From: Cocos nucifera | Lineage: Eukaryota > Streptophyta > Magnoliopsida > Arecales > Arecaceae | DNA length: 64,000 nucleotides | Reading direction: 5' to 3' | Assembly (NCBI GenBank): GCA_006176705.1 | Contig: QRFJ01001020.1 | Coordinates: 186,001 to 250,000, forward strand | Made by a program: the position numbers and the translations under genes | Notes under the pieces: generated by a model | The model's database searches: none | What the model saw: the letters and a program-made list of their open reading frames with translations, nothing else | What the model was told of the DNA's origin: nothing | Part shown: positions 1-11,421 of the stretch, in pieces | How positions within the stretch are numbered: position 1 is the stretch's first letter | How the letters are laid out: the number at the start of each line of letters is the position of its first letter

Positions 1-511
1 TCTAAGCCTCTTTGGTTGAGATTATTTGTAATCTTGTTCACTATTTGTAGATCCTGCATGAAATCTATCACTGAAATGAATGGATTATTGTGTAGGAGAA
101 AGATGTTTGGCAGAAGATTTTTAAGAGGCTGGCTTGTTAGCCATCTATCCAGCCAAAAACCAATTTGTCTCCCCATTGCCCAATCCAAAGGATATGCTGG
201 AAAAGAAAAGAGATCTTAAATTGAAGAAACTTCGAATGAGGGGGATGCCCTCCGATGCTTAGTTGACTTGGAGTTCTTCTGGTGAGGTAGAATTTTCAAA
301 TATAGTTTTCCTCCAAATTCTATCATTTTTTGTGCATACAATACAAAGAGCTCTTAATTATAGTCTCCTCTTTGTGCATACGATACCCAAAAGAGCTTAC
401 TTAAATGGAAGATTGCTATGGTATTTTTTTATAATATTTTATAAAAAGTTAGTAAATATCTAGATTATCCAGTAAGATAGGGTATCTAGGAAATTTTGTT
501 GTTAACAAGTT
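1..511. other. no recognisable feature
   Basis: AT-leaning sequence with no open frame that resembles a known family. The short open frames present lack motifs and codon character. It contains a direct repeat of a short motif reading roughly TTTGTGCATACRATAC at about 330 and 373, which looks incidental. I see no terminal repeats or RNA gene here. Confidence 0.5.
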
Positions 512-1290
512 TTACTGGCCGGTTACCCGCAGGTTGCCAGCCTCCTTATTTTGCATTAATTTTTTGAAAATGAGGAATCTTATACATATATTAAAACGGA
601 GGCATATGCGTGTGCAGTGCCCCCGTCTGCATGGCGGTGGCTGGACATGGGGCAGAGTGCTACCAGAGCCACGAGCGCGGCAAAGGGGGAGATCTACATG
701 GTTGGGAGTGTCCTGGAGGTTAGGGTGGGAACGGTGGCGATCCAGTAGGAGAAGGGAAAGAAGAGGCTGAGGATCGGGGGAAGGATGTTGATGCCACCTC
801 GACTCTCTCACCTCGAGCCCCAAGAGGAGGAGGAGGAGGAGAAGTTTTTGATCGTGCGAGATAGCTTCTATTCCCTTGGAAGGCATCACAAACATGGTGC
901 CTCTCCCATGCCGGTGACGAGCTTAAGAGCTTCAACTCATGGCCCCCTGCTGGCTTTCACCATGATCTCCTTGTCCCCCTTCCTCCTCCTTGGCCTCTTC
1001 GTCCCTGCCACTTCGCACTTTCCCTTGATCTACTCCCCCCACCCAACGCCCCTATGATCTCATCGTCTAAGTCTCTCTAATTGCAGCCTCCACCCTCTCC
1101 TACCTCCGCTTCTCCACCTTCGACTGCCGCTATGGCCTCTGCTGCTTCATCTTCCTCAAGTTCAGCTAATTACAAAATAGCCACCATTTTCAATTCCAAA
1201 GCGTCTCCAAAATTCAAAATAATCACCGCACCAGTCAGGCACCTATGTAGCTCGCTCCAATCAGTGGTGATAAATCAAAACCATCCATAT
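512..1290 (+). pseudogene. decayed GC-rich coding-like fragment, function not recognised
   Basis: This stretch is clearly richer in GC than its surroundings and has coding-like triplets. In one plus frame (785-1057) there is an acidic Glu run followed by a hydrophobic segment (FTMISLSPFLLLGLFV, near 955-1005) that looks like a membrane helix. A second frame (1053 to about 1165) gives YDLIV, a stop, then AASTLSYLRFSTFDCRYG, which reads like the continuation after a frameshift. That pattern suggests an old copy of a host gene for a small membrane protein. I do not recognise the family. The overlapping minus frames are Pro/Ser-rich and look like shadows. It could also be a real exon with introns that I cannot see. 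Confidence 0.25.
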
Positions 1291-1361
1291 TAAATCAAAT
1301 GGTCACGAATACGCGGTGGTAAAAAAAACCTTAAAAGCCATTTAAGAGCCGTAGAAAAAGC

Positions 1362-1631
1362 CTACTTTATTTCCAGGGTCTTCTGGAAGGCAGCGTGGAG
1401 AATAGAGTTTCCAGGACCACATGGTTTCCATATGTATAAACTATAAAAGAAGCGCAGGTTCCTGTCTTGCTCTTTTATGAGGTACTGATGATTTTGGGAC
1501 CTTAGAATAGCGTAGAGGCCGGTGACACTACGAGGGGCCTTTGATCTCGATGAAAAGGTCCCTTTGTCAAAAAACTTTGCCAGCACCTTAGCAAGAGAAT
1601 ATATGGCTAGGGAAAGACAAGTGGCAAGCAA
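1362..1631 (-). CDS. unrecognised 89-codon open frame
   Basis: An open frame of 89 codons with a non-biased composition, ending in an ordinary mix of Leu, Lys, Arg and aromatic residues. It has no motif I can assign, no signal peptide and no repeat. It lies in otherwise featureless DNA and has no partner exon that I can find. It may be a chance open frame or a relic exon. I list it only because its amino acid composition is less biased than that of the neighbouring shadow frames. Confidence 0.15.
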   Translation of the reverse strand: MLATCLSLAIYSLAKVLAKFFDKGTFSSRSKAPRSVTGLYAILRSQNHQYLIKEQDRNLRFFYSLYIWKPCGPGNSILHAAFQKTLEIK

Positions 1632-1639
1632 CCCTCATT

Positions 1640-2970
1640 CCACGTCACTCTCGGATTAGGTCATCTTTCTAGGATCAGACAAGAAGGAATTAACGCCGAA
1701 GTGCCTTCCCTTTTCCCTATTTATGTGCTTGGCAATGTAGACAACAGTAGTCATAAAGGTTAAGCCAAGCCTTTCTTCACTAAGTTATACTTCCCACAAA
1801 AATGACGAGACTAAAGAACACAACATAGCGTCCGAATATCCATATATACCTCTATTCCAAGATCAGAATATTTGAAAGTTTAGGCCTTTCAGAAGACTGC
1901 ACCATTCTTTTGTTATATTAATGTCATCAAATAAGCGAGAGACATGAGGAGATTGCCTTTTTGACATTTTAAAAGATACCACGGCAGCTTAGAGTACTTA
2001 TTCCACCATGATCTACGATGGAACTCACATGTGGAAGCTTCCCACCATGGCTAAATTCAAAACCATGAATGGAAAATTCTCCCTGTCGGCAACGATGAAT
2101 AGATGGGCGTTACCACTTTTTTATTTTGTATCCTTTGCCTAATGGCTGAAAAGATGAGTTCAACGTTCACATTTGTATGTTATGGACTTGTGTGAACTTG
2201 GTGCGACCATGATTAGTGATTAAAAAAAGAAGTGACCAATCGATCGTTCTTTCAAGTTTGCTTCAAAAATATTTTGTTATAGAATTAGTACTTTTAGCCT
2301 ATGAATACTTTCGCATCGACAACATTAAGAGACAATTGTCATATTCTAGGCACATTTATTAAGATTTAATTGGCATACCTCAAGGATTTGATAGCATCAA
2401 GAACTAACATGATAAATATGTGGTCGACATGTTATCTTATTAGCAAAGGCCTTTTAGTAGATAGCACTCCGTGGTGGTTGTTGACCATTACATATATTGT
2501 CAACATTGGCAGCACTTTTTATGTGTCCAATCTTGGTGGATGAGCAATCTTATCTAATGTCCGTGAAATAATGATGTTGCACTAATGTATTGAAACATAC
2601 AGCTAATACCAAAGAATCATGATCATTTAGACCGCTACCCTTTTAGGTTGCTATGTACATACCATGGGAGTTTGGAGCTCAATACCTCCAATGCAACTAA
2701 TTTAGTTCAAGTGGATCATGAATTTTCTCGTTCTTGGAAGAACCTGCATTTTTCTAGAAGAATATTTTTCGGACAGCTTTTAGATATACCTTAGCTGAAT
2801 TTGAGAGATTTTGGAAAAGAGATAAAAATTGACTTATTAGTTTTAAGAAGAGCTTAGCGGTTAGCCCCCCAATGCCTCTTAAACCACTAGTTATAGTCCT
2901 AAAAAATCATGATCTCTATTAGGTGCTATGAGCATAGAACCTCTGCAATGCATCATAGAGTACGATGTGT
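1640..2970. other. intergenic DNA, nothing recognised
   Basis: There is no open frame of note, no terminal repeat and no RNA-like structure that I can support. The sequence is of moderate AT content and appears unique within this window. Confidence 0.5.
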
Positions 2971-3185
2971 CATGCCGACTATCTATTATAATATAAATGG
3001 CTAGCAGAACATGTATGCACCATACATGGTGCATCATGCTGATTGTCTATTACAATATGAATGGCTAGCAAATAATGCATCCACAGGCATGTATCGTACA
3101 TACATGGTGCATTGTGCCAACTATCTATTATAATATAAATAGCTAGCAAATAATGTATGCGCATACATGCATCGTACATACATAT
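2971..3185. repeat. imperfect tandem repeat, three units of about 64-78 bp
   Basis: Three copies start near 2971, 3035 and 3113. Each opens with a motif like CATGCCGACTATCTATTA, followed by ATATAAATGGCTAGCA and then a variable CATACATGGTGCAT block. The spacings are about 64 and 78 bp, and the difference lies in the second half of the unit. The minus-strand open frame here simply reads the repeat. This is a short minisatellite-like array of unknown significance. Confidence 0.7.
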
Positions 3186-3189
3186 GTTG

Positions 3190-4690
3190 GATTTGAGTTT
3201 AGAAAATAGCAAATTTTACGTAAGTCTGTTTCGAAATCCAATTCAAAATGAATAGAGTACTTTAGATCCAAAATCCAATGCATGACCAGCTCTAACCAAT
3301 GAGCATCGTAGAGGATCAGGCTCCTAGGCATTACAGCCACCTATGAAAGGTGAAAGCATGGATGGGCTCAGGGGGAGAAAAACGGGGTGACGGAAGTGGG
3401 ACCAGCCTCCTCCTCGTCCTTCATTTTCTCTCGGCTCATTTTTGTGGTCTGGATGGCATGACTTGTCCAGATCTGGGCCATGGGTTGGACGATGATGCGT
3501 CCATTTCAACCAACAGAAGCCGAAGCAGATTCCATGTATCATTCATCATGTCCCACCCAATAGATTTTATTTCGAGGCATGGCAATGGGCCAGATCAAGT
3601 CAAATCAAGGCAATGGAGTACGACTCCTACTCTGACACTATCTGATTGCGCGTTAGCACTCCCCGACCTCCACCTCCCCCTTTGGTCGACCCTTTGACTC
3701 AACTGTAATCTCCTCTTGGACCATAATTTCCTCCCCCTTCCTTTTCTAACCAAATCTCAGACCAATTTGCCTCAGTTTATTGTTGAACTTTATATAATTC
3801 ACAATATAAATCTAATTTATTATGAATTTTTATTGATCCATTTAGGTATTTTATTTTTTTTATTTTAAAATTTGATGATTATATATAAATTATAATTATT
3901 ATTTCTTTTTTTTTAAAAAAATAGGTCATCTTTTATTATTTGAACCATTGCATGCTCTTTATAGTCTATCTTTTTAATAAAGTGAAATCTCTTCTCAGCT
4001 TCACTCATAGACAAAGGCCAAAAGATCAAATCATATAAATCATTATATCCTATTTTTTTATATATAATTATTTATTATTATTTTAAATTTTATATTAATT
4101 AACAAGTAATCTTATAATATTTATGCATGTCAATATTTTATAACCTATTTTGATTGGACTTAACCAAATTGGTCCATAAATTTTTACCTACATGATCCAG
4201 CTTGCCTAGACCAATTCTCCTGGTTCTCATATGTCTTATTGAATAACTAGTGCAAAAAGTGACAACAATTTTTTTGCTTTTTTGGATGACCCAGCTATGT
4301 TTATATTACAAGTTCACAAATATAAAGATGTTATTGGTACCCACAATATTAGAAATTTCAGGAGCTGTGAATCCGAGCAATGCCTTCTTGCATGAGTAGG
4401 GCCAAAACCGGCCAACCAGTTAGTAGCTTGTTTGGTTCGCGTATATACGTGTACCATGAAAAGAGCTAAGATGTCAGCCAAGAGCCCAGATTAGTAGGTG
4501 CAAATCAATCACCAGCAATTGATCTCGCTTGATCTGCTAGGGTTGCGTTATCAATCAGCTGAACTTAACCTAACTGGACATATAAAACTCCAAACTCATG
4601 ACACTAGTCAAGTTAAAGCTTTGATCTTACTCAACCAATTTCACAAAACAGTTACAGGCAATCAGTGCTAAATTATCTCAATATTATTAA
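3190..4690. other. intergenic DNA, AT-rich in the second half
   Basis: No gene is recognised. Bases 3350-3700 are of balanced composition with short open frames on both strands but no recognisable motif. Bases 3720-4150 are strongly AT-rich. No terminal repeats or target-site duplications were found that would define an element. Confidence 0.5.
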
Positions 4691-4696
4691 AAAAAC

Positions 4697-4728
4697 GGGG
4701 GGGGGGGGGGGGGGGGGGGAGGGGGGGG
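4697..4728. repeat. G homopolymer, 23 G then A then 8 G
   Basis: A run of 23 guanines, one adenine and eight guanines, preceded by an A-rich stretch and a single C. The exact length is unlikely to be reliable, because such runs are often mis-sized in assemblies. On the minus strand it is a poly-C tract. Confidence 0.9.
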
Positions 4729-4966
4729 AATTAAGGTTTGACCCCATGAAGTTTGAGTGATTGCCTCGTACACACTTCCTTATTTTTAAAAATTTCATAG
4801 TCCTTCAAATTTCTAAATTATTTTAAAGTGGTCCATCAGTTTGTCTCTATTAACAGAGTGATGGCACCTGACCAAACTTGAGCATAAGTTTAGGTAGATA
4901 AAGAAGTTTCACTCGTTGAGTGATTGCACCAAAACCCACGCTTCCCTTCGGACTTCCATCGAATAG

Positions 4967-5091
4967 ATGGTGGCCATGGATCATGTGAAGGATGGATGGC
5001 AAAGGAAGGGCTGGAAGTAAATGTCAGCCTCTCGTAAGGAGGATGAACTTGGGCAAGGGTGGCCCAAGGCCTATCATAGCAACCAACCTAT
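4967..5091 (+). pseudogene. LINE ORF1, 5' fragment
   Basis: A short coding-like stretch starting at an ATG at 4967 and containing one in-frame stop. Its later part reads DELGQGWPKAY, which resembles the segment upstream of DUF4283 in plant LINE ORF1 proteins. It ends at CCTAT (5087-5091), the left copy of the target-site duplication of Copia-1. The identical CCTAT at 55306-55310 precedes the continuation of LINE ORF1, so this is probably the severed 5' end of that ORF. The start codon choice is tentative and I could not confirm that the frame continues across the insertion. Confidence 0.4.
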
Positions 5092-5264
5092 TATTAGAAG
5101 AATGAATCTAATTAAAAATATATCTAATTAAAGATTCTTAAATATTATTCCTTAGTATATTTTTATTATTCTTTTTTTATATTTAAATCTATATATCTAT
5201 ATTTATAGGCCTCTTGCATATCCTCTTAAAATAAAAAAAAATATCCTTCTTTCTATGTTCAACA
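5092..5264 (+). repeat. Copia-1 5' LTR
   Basis: 173 bp, beginning TATTAGAAGAATG (TG mutated to TA) and ending TTCAACA. It matches the LTRs at 10253-10408, 11248-11421 and 55133-55305 across its length, including the motif CTTTATAGGCCTCTTG-like near the end. A TATA-like ATTTATAGGCCTC stretch lies about 60 bp before its 3' end. Confidence 0.85.
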
Positions 5265-5278
5265 TGGTATCAGAGCTC
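5265..5278 (+). other. Copia-1 primer binding site (initiator Met-tRNA)
   Basis: TGGTATCAGAGCTC follows directly on the 5' LTR. It is the standard plant copia primer site complementary to the 3' end of initiator methionine tRNA, with one change from the usual TGGTATCAGAGCC. Confidence 0.9.
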
Positions 5279-5899
5279 CACCCCGCCTTGCCCCATCACC
5301 ATCCTTTAATTCTTCTTCTTCCACAAAACATCTCTCTTTAATCCTTTAATCCATCCCATCGTCCGACTGCCCAACCGCTACCGACTAACCATAGATCGGC
5401 ACTCCTGCCCCCATCAAACTCATAGATCGGCCACTGTCCCATCGTTTGACTGCCTCTTACACTCGAGGGACTGCCCCCTCCTCCCTCGAGCCTCTCGCAC
5501 TTTGCTCGACCACCTCTCGCACCCCTTCCTCGCCCGTCGTTGTCCCCTCTACCTAGAGAAATTGTCGTCGCCACCGCCACCGCTATTGCTGTCGTTGCTG
5601 TCGACCAACCAACTACTGCCATCCCCTCTACCCCAAGCCTCTGCCACCGCCACCGTTGTTGCCAACCATCTCCCACCCACTTACGCCTCCTCTCTGATGT
5701 CGATCCTCTGCCCACCTTATCAATGGTATTCACCTGTTACCCACTGGATCAAGAAAGGAAGGGGTCTATTTAGTTGATTTCCTTCTTTTTTATAAAATAA
5801 AAAAAATAATTTTCTAGTGCTCTTGAAAGTAGCTGAGGATTATATATATGGTGATTAATCGATAGTGTGTCGATGAGATTATGTATTTTTTTTTTATTT
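5279..5899 (+). other. Copia-1 leader, C-rich
   Basis: An untranslated leader between primer site and gag. Bases 5280-5700 are unusually C- and CT-rich with repeated short CTCGC/CCACC motifs, which produces open frames on both strands that look like low-complexity shadows. Bases 5780-5900 are AT-rich. I see no conserved coding content. Confidence 0.5.
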
Positions 5900-8800
5900 T
5901 GGAAGATGTCCAACCCAATTACTGTACAAGACCTTGAAGGTCTACTGGGTTGGATAATTATAGTGGCCAGTCAATCTGGTGGTTCATCAAAAGATAGTGG
6001 GTTGCTAAATGCTCTTTAGGTGGCTGTAAAACTTGATGGCCCAGTGATATATTTGCAATGGAATAGGAGCACTTGTCTACTTGTTCAAAGGTGAGGTTTG
6101 GAAGGATATCTCACCAGCACAAAAAAAAAGCCTGTTAATAGTGAGTAGGATGTGGCTAAATGGAGAATGGAGAACTCTGTTGCTTTGGCATTTCTTCTTA
6201 ATACCATGATACAAAGTATGGCCAGGAGTGTGTAGCTACTAGAGATTGTACATGAGATCTGAAAAATGGTGATCCAGATGTTCTCATAGAAGCAAAATTT
6301 TGTCCAAGCATTTGAGATACGTTCTTAATTACGTCATATGCTATCGAGTTGAAGCATCTTTGGTCTGAAGCAGATAATTATAAAACTTTTATTCAAGAAT
6401 GCTCTATTGATATTGATGGATTTTAAAAGTATTTAGAGAAAGAACATATTCAGGACTTCCTGTACGACTAGAATCCATAATTTGAGTCTGTCAGAGTTCA
6501 GCTTTTAGTTAGAGATACATCACATATTCTGGATAAAGTCATCTCTACTATTTTGAGCAAAGAGACACATCGGCAAGTAACCTCTGAATCTAGCAGTCCT
6601 ATAAGATCTGCTCTTACTATGCAACCACAATAGTTGGATGAGAAGATGTACTTTCATTGCAAGAAGCTTTTGGGTACACCAAGGCATTTTGCTAGGATCT
6701 CCATGGTCGCCCAACTCAGCTTGGGCATGAAAATCGAGGCTGTGGTGGTGGTCATCATAGTGGTAGAAGAACTAAAGATTAGGGTCATGGTCGTGGACAT
6801 GCCCAAGCCAATCTCTCTAAGAAGACTGAGGGTGTAGTACATAGCATATCTATAGAGATGTATCAGACCCCTAGATGAATGATGGATAAATATGAGTCAT
6901 CCTCTAGCACCACATCCTCTGCTCTGGAGCAGTCTAGCCATCAAGATGGATATCTTGATTCATCTCTTTTTGCCCAATCAGGTACTTCTTATAGTTTAGT
7001 ATATGCATTTAATTATGTCGATGGGACATCAACCTCCTAGGTAATAGATTCAAGAGCATCTAGTTACGTGACATAGGCATCTAATAGTTTCATTTTATAT
7101 TCATCATGTTCAGGTCAGGATAAGATCTGTATAGCTGATGGATCATTTACCTCTATTTTAGAAAAAATGATCCATTTACTGTATCCTTAGTTTGATATTG
7201 TCATCAGTATTGTATGTCTCATTTATTTTCACAAACTTACTCTTTATTAGCTCTGTTGCTAGAGATTTAAATTGCTCGGTCATATTTTGGCCTTGTCATT
7301 TTTTATTTCAAGAGTTGAAAATGAAAAAGATACTTGAGAGTGGTAGGCTACACAATGGATTATATATTATCTAAAAGGTGGTGAGAGCAGTGTGGAGTCT
7401 TCTTTGAAAGGGTATGCATTGTCTGCTTAAGATGCCACTTCAAAACTTGTATTACACCATCGTAAACTAGATCATATTTCTTTTTCTGCTCTTAGTCATT
7501 TATTTTCTTCTCTATTAAAAAATTATAATAAAATATTGCTAGTTTGTTATCATTGTGAGTTGACTAAACACACCAGTAGAGTGTTTCTTGTGTTTGAGAT
7601 TAAAAGTTTTGAGTCTTTTGCTATAATTCACTCTGATGTATGATGTTCATGTAGTACTATTACTGTTCTGGGCCATAGGTGGTTTGTTACTTTTATTGAT
7701 TATTTTATTCAGGTAGCTTGGATATATTTGTTGAAGAAGAAGAATAAAGTTTTATGCTGCTTCAAGAAATTCCATAAACTGTTGGATACTCAGTTTAGTG
7801 CCAAGGTTAAAATTCTATGTTCTGACAATGGCATCGAGTACATTAATCAGGAGTTTCGTGCGTATCTTTACACTCATAAAATTCTTCATCAAACCATCTA
7901 TATTGATACTCCTACTCAAAATGGGATTGCTGAGTAAAAAAATAGATACTTATGAGAGGAAGTCCCGTCTTTACTCTTCACTATGCAAGTTTTTAAGTTT
8001 TTGTAGGATGAGGCTGTCTTGACCACTGCATACTTAATCAATCATATGCCCCTCAGGACACTCGGATTTAAGTCTCCCATACAGTACTTGAAGGGGTCTA
8101 CCAATTATATGGTCCCTCCTAGAGTGTTTAGATATATTTATTTTGCTCGGGATCATAGATCCTTAGTTGGCAAATTGAATCCATGAGTGTTAAAATATAT
8201 CTTTATCGATTACTCTGCTATGCAGAAGGAGTACAAGTGTTATTATTCTCCTAAGCGGTGAATGTTCGTTACTATGGATGTCACTTTTTGAAAAAGTGAA
8301 GCATACTATGAAAATCATCCATCAGATAGTGGGACACCAGAATTACTTCTTTTGGAAGAGTTTTTCTGCACTCCTGGATATTCTGGTGTCCAAGGGGAGT
8401 ATCATAGTGATGATGTCTAGAGGGAGCCTGGTACTAGGATAGCTAAAGAGTCTAGTATGCATCCACCAATTATTCAGATATCTCCACCATGTGAAGCTTC
8501 TTCTCCAGAGTTCTCAAATCATAATAGTAATACTATTTAAGCTACTCCTTCCAATTCTAATTCTGATCTTGATATTCCTATTGCAAAATGAAAGGATGCT
8601 CACCCAATTGTTCCTCCTGCTCGTTATCATTACGATATAGCTAACTATATTTCATATAAGAATGTGTCTTCATCTTATCAATATTTTGTAGCTGCATTAG
8701 ACTCCATCTATATTTTTAATATCTGGCAAAAAACTATGGCTGAACCTAAGTGGAAGAAAGTAATGTTGGAAGAAATGAGTACTTTATCCAAAAATTAGAC

Positions 8801-10250
8801 ATGAGATCCAATCACTTTGCCACCTAGAAAGTATTCTGTGGGGTGTAAATGGGTGTACACCATAAAGCAAACTCCAAAGGGCAAGGTGGAAAGATACAAA
8901 GCTTGACTAGTAGCAAAAGGCTACACTCAGATATATGGAGTAGACTATGATGAGATCTTTGCTCCGATAACCAAGATGAATTCTGTTCGAATATTGATAT
9001 CATGTACAACTAACTTTGGCTAGAAGTTATATCAGTTGGATCTGAAGAATGCATTTCTTTATGAAGATCTTTAGGAGAAGGTATATACGTAGATACCATC
9101 AGGATTTGAGAGTAGAGCAACTGTTGAAAAAGTCTACAAACTAAAGCACTCACTATATGGTCTCAAACAGTCTCCTCATGCTTGGTTTGATCGATTCAAT
9201 CAGGCTGTGAGAAGAATGGGATACAGACAGAGTAATGTAGATGATATTCTATTCTATAGGCATTTAAAGAGAAAGAAAACTATACTCTTGGTCTATGTTG
9301 ATGATATTGTAATCATAGAAAATGACCATTATGAGATTAAGCAACTTAAGAAAAAGCTAAAACAAGTATTCGAGGTGAAAGATTTGGATCCACTAAGATA
9401 TTTTTTGAGCATAGAGATTGCACGATCATCTAGAAAAATTTTTCTATCATAATAAAAATATGTACCAGATTTGCTTTCTAAGACTGAGATGTTGGGGTGT
9501 AAGCCTACTGATATTCCGATAAATCAGAATCATCAGCTAGTGGCAGATGATGAAGCTTTAGTTGATCAAGAGAGGTACTAGCGACTTATTAAAAGGCTAA
9601 TATATCTCTCACATACGAGATCTGACAAAGCCTATGCTGTCAGTGTCATCAATTAGTATATGCATGATTCATGAGAGTCTTATATGGAGGGAGCTTTCAA
9701 AAAAGTGCGCTATCTAAAAGGATATCTTGATCGTGGTTTACTGCTCTTTCGACATAACACCTTCTAAGTAAAGGGATTCAATGATGTAGATTAGGCTGGA
9801 TCACTGAATGATAGACAGTCTATCTCTAAGTACTACACATATATAGGGATAATTTAGTTACCTAGAGGAGTAAGAAACAGTTAGTGGTGGTGCGATCATC
9901 AACAGAGGCTGAGTACATATCAATAGCCCTGCTATTTATGAGCTTTTGTTGCTACAGAAGCTGCTTCAGGAGTTATGACTTCTAAACAAGGCTCCTTTTT
10001 AGCTGTACTATAATAGCAAGGCAGCAGTCGAGACTATAAGCAATACAGTACAGCATGATCGTACCAAATACATCGAGATCAACCATCACTTTATCAAGAA
10101 GAAGATTGATCAGGACCAAATTTGTATTATCTTTATTCGATCATCCGATTAGGTGGTGGATATTCTGATCAAAGGGCTTAGCTTATCCTCTTTTTCTAGA
10201 TTGGTTGACAAGATGGGGTTTTGTAATATCTTCATCTCATCTTCAGGGAT
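5900..10250 (+). pseudogene. Copia-1 gag-pol relic
   Basis: Copia polyprotein remains, broken by dozens of stops and shifts. In order they are: a gag start (MSNPITVQDL, near 5908); a gag core with VAKWRMENSVALAFLLNTM (near 6150); a zinc knuckle reading YFHCKKL then GHTK-like in another frame (6650-6690); a protease relic VIDSRASS (near 7043); GAG-pre-integrase LVLHHRKLDHIS and integrase with FVTFIDYF and SDNGIEYINQEFR (7440-7940); RT with WVYTIKQTPKG, LKNAFL and an intact YVDD box at 9294-9305; and RNase H to 10250. The lineage within copia is not settled from sequence alone. It makes no functional protein. Confidence 0.8.
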
Positions 10251-10252
10251 AG

Positions 10253-10408
10253 TGTTAGAAGGATGGATCTAATTAAAGATCCTAAGATATTATTTCTTGA
10301 TATATTCTTATCATTTTCTTTTTATATTTGGATCTACATATCTGTATTTATAGGCCTCTTGTATACCCTCTTAAAATAAGAAAAAAATTCTTCTCTCCAC
10401 GTTCAATG
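10253..10408 (+). repeat. Copia-1 LTR, second copy
   Basis: 156 bp, TGTTAGAAGGATGG to GTTCAATG. It is about 18 bp shorter than the other three copies because the segment GAAATGTATCTAATTAA-like near its start is missing. It lies between the RNase H end of Copia-1 and the first copy of LINE ORF1. Confidence 0.85.
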
Positions 10409-11107
10409 CTTATATATCCCAAAAAATCTCTGTGGTGGAGATCGAGAGTCTCCAATGATACTTCATGAAGGTATTGGAGTTTCTTGAGGATGAAATGGAG
10501 GAATCTAGGGGAAATAAGAGAAGGTGGTGGTGCTTGTTCGAAGTTTAGGCCGACAAGTTTTGGTCGACTGGAATGCTGAAGATTTCAAGGAGAGAGGAAA
10601 GTTGCCAAATGATGTGAAGTCCTCCTTGGTGGAAGATCACCTCTTCTTTCACTTTAAATCAGAGGAGGAGAGGAACTCAATTCTTCAAGGTGGCCCATGG
10701 TTTGTCATTTGGCAGCTTTTGACCATTGAACCATGGGTACCAGATTTTATGCCGGGGACCAACGTAGTCAAAATGACTATAATTTGGATGAGGCTTCTGG
10801 AGCTACCAATCAAATACTGGAGCCAAAGGAGACTATTGAGCATCGTAGAGAAAGCTAGGAAGCCGGTTGCGATTGACAACTTCATGGATCAACTGAAGAA
10901 GATCGGCTTTACTAGAATCTGAGTGGAGATCTACTCCACCAAGTTGATGAAGCTCGGAGTATCCATTAGGGGGATGAGAAAGATTTTTTGGCAGTATTTC
11001 AGTTATGAAAACCTCCTAATGGTGTGCTATAGTTATGTCCAAATTGACCATTCAGATGAAGATTGTGGGAATTCACCGACCGATCACTTTTCGAGAAATG
11101 GGCATCC
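10409..11107 (+). pseudogene. LINE ORF1 N-terminal part, copy A (DUF4283-like plus zinc knuckle)
   Basis: Encodes the nucleic-acid-binding N-terminal half of a plant LINE ORF1 protein. Visible elements are VLVRSLGR, LVEDHLFFHF and GGPWFV, then WVPDFMPG and WMRLLELPIKYW, the hallmark run of the DUF4283 domain in 10524-10922. Next comes a degenerate CCHC_4 knuckle, YENLLMVCYSYVQIDHSDEDC split by a stop, in which the second Cys is Tyr and the Gly before His is Asp. The open frame 10524-10922 (132 codons) is the longest survivor. It sits directly after a Copia-1 LTR and ends at GGGCATCC, where the sequence switches to Copia-1 tail. It is one of three copies. Confidence 0.75.
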
Positions 11108-11247
11108 AATTGATCACTGTATTATCTTTATTCAGTCATCCAATCAGATGGCAAATATTCTGACCAAAGAGCTTAGCTTATCCTCTTTTTCTAGATTGGT
11201 TGACAAGATGGGACTTCATAATATCTTCGCCTCATCTTGAGGGAAAG
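11108..11247 (+). pseudogene. Copia-1 RNase H tail, duplicated copy
   Basis: Encodes the end of a copia RNase H (FIQSSNQ, ILTKELSLSS, LVDKMGLHNI) and matches 10109-10252 of Copia-1. Read with the preceding LINE knuckle it gives a chimaeric 105-codon open frame (10923-11240), which arises from the duplication junction and is not a natural protein. Confidence 0.75.
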
Positions 11248-11421
11248 TGTTAGAAGGATGAACCTAATTAGAAATGTATCTAATTAAGGATCCTAAGATA
11301 TTATTTCTTGATATATTCTTATTATTCTCTTTCTATATTTGGATCTACATATCTATGTTTATAAGCCTCTTGTATACCCTCTTAAAATAAGAAGAAAATA
11401 TCCTTCTCTCCACGTTCAATG
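11248..11421 (+). repeat. Copia-1 LTR, third copy
   Basis: 174 bp, TGTTAGAAGGATGA to GTTCAATG. It matches the 5' LTR along its length and is again followed by LINE ORF1 sequence beginning CTTATATATCC. It is part of the tandem unit. Confidence 0.85.

Larger units (their letters stand above)
5092..10408 (+). mobile_element. Copia-1: degenerate Ty1/copia element with short LTRs
   Basis: A complete but heavily mutated copia element of 5.3 kb. It has a 5' LTR (5092-5264), a primer binding site, a gag-pol relic in copia order (gag, zinc knuckle, protease, integrase, RT, RNase H) and a 3' LTR (10253-10408). The left flank is CCTAT (5087-5091). The base after the adjacent 3' LTR begins CTTAT (4 of 5 matching), while the distal LTR at 55133-55305 is followed by a perfect CCTAT. 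The element landed in LINE ORF1. Many stops and frameshifts show that it is old and not autonomous. Confidence 0.85.

Noticed and set aside
5338..5777. Long open frames on both strands
   Set aside because: They come from the C-rich Copia-1 leader, where both strands lack stops through base composition. No motif is seen.
10923..11240. 105-codon chimaeric open frame (LINE knuckle plus copia RNase H)
   Set aside because: It arises only from the duplication junction and starts within an old ORF. It also recurs at 12031. I do not regard it as a fusion gene.
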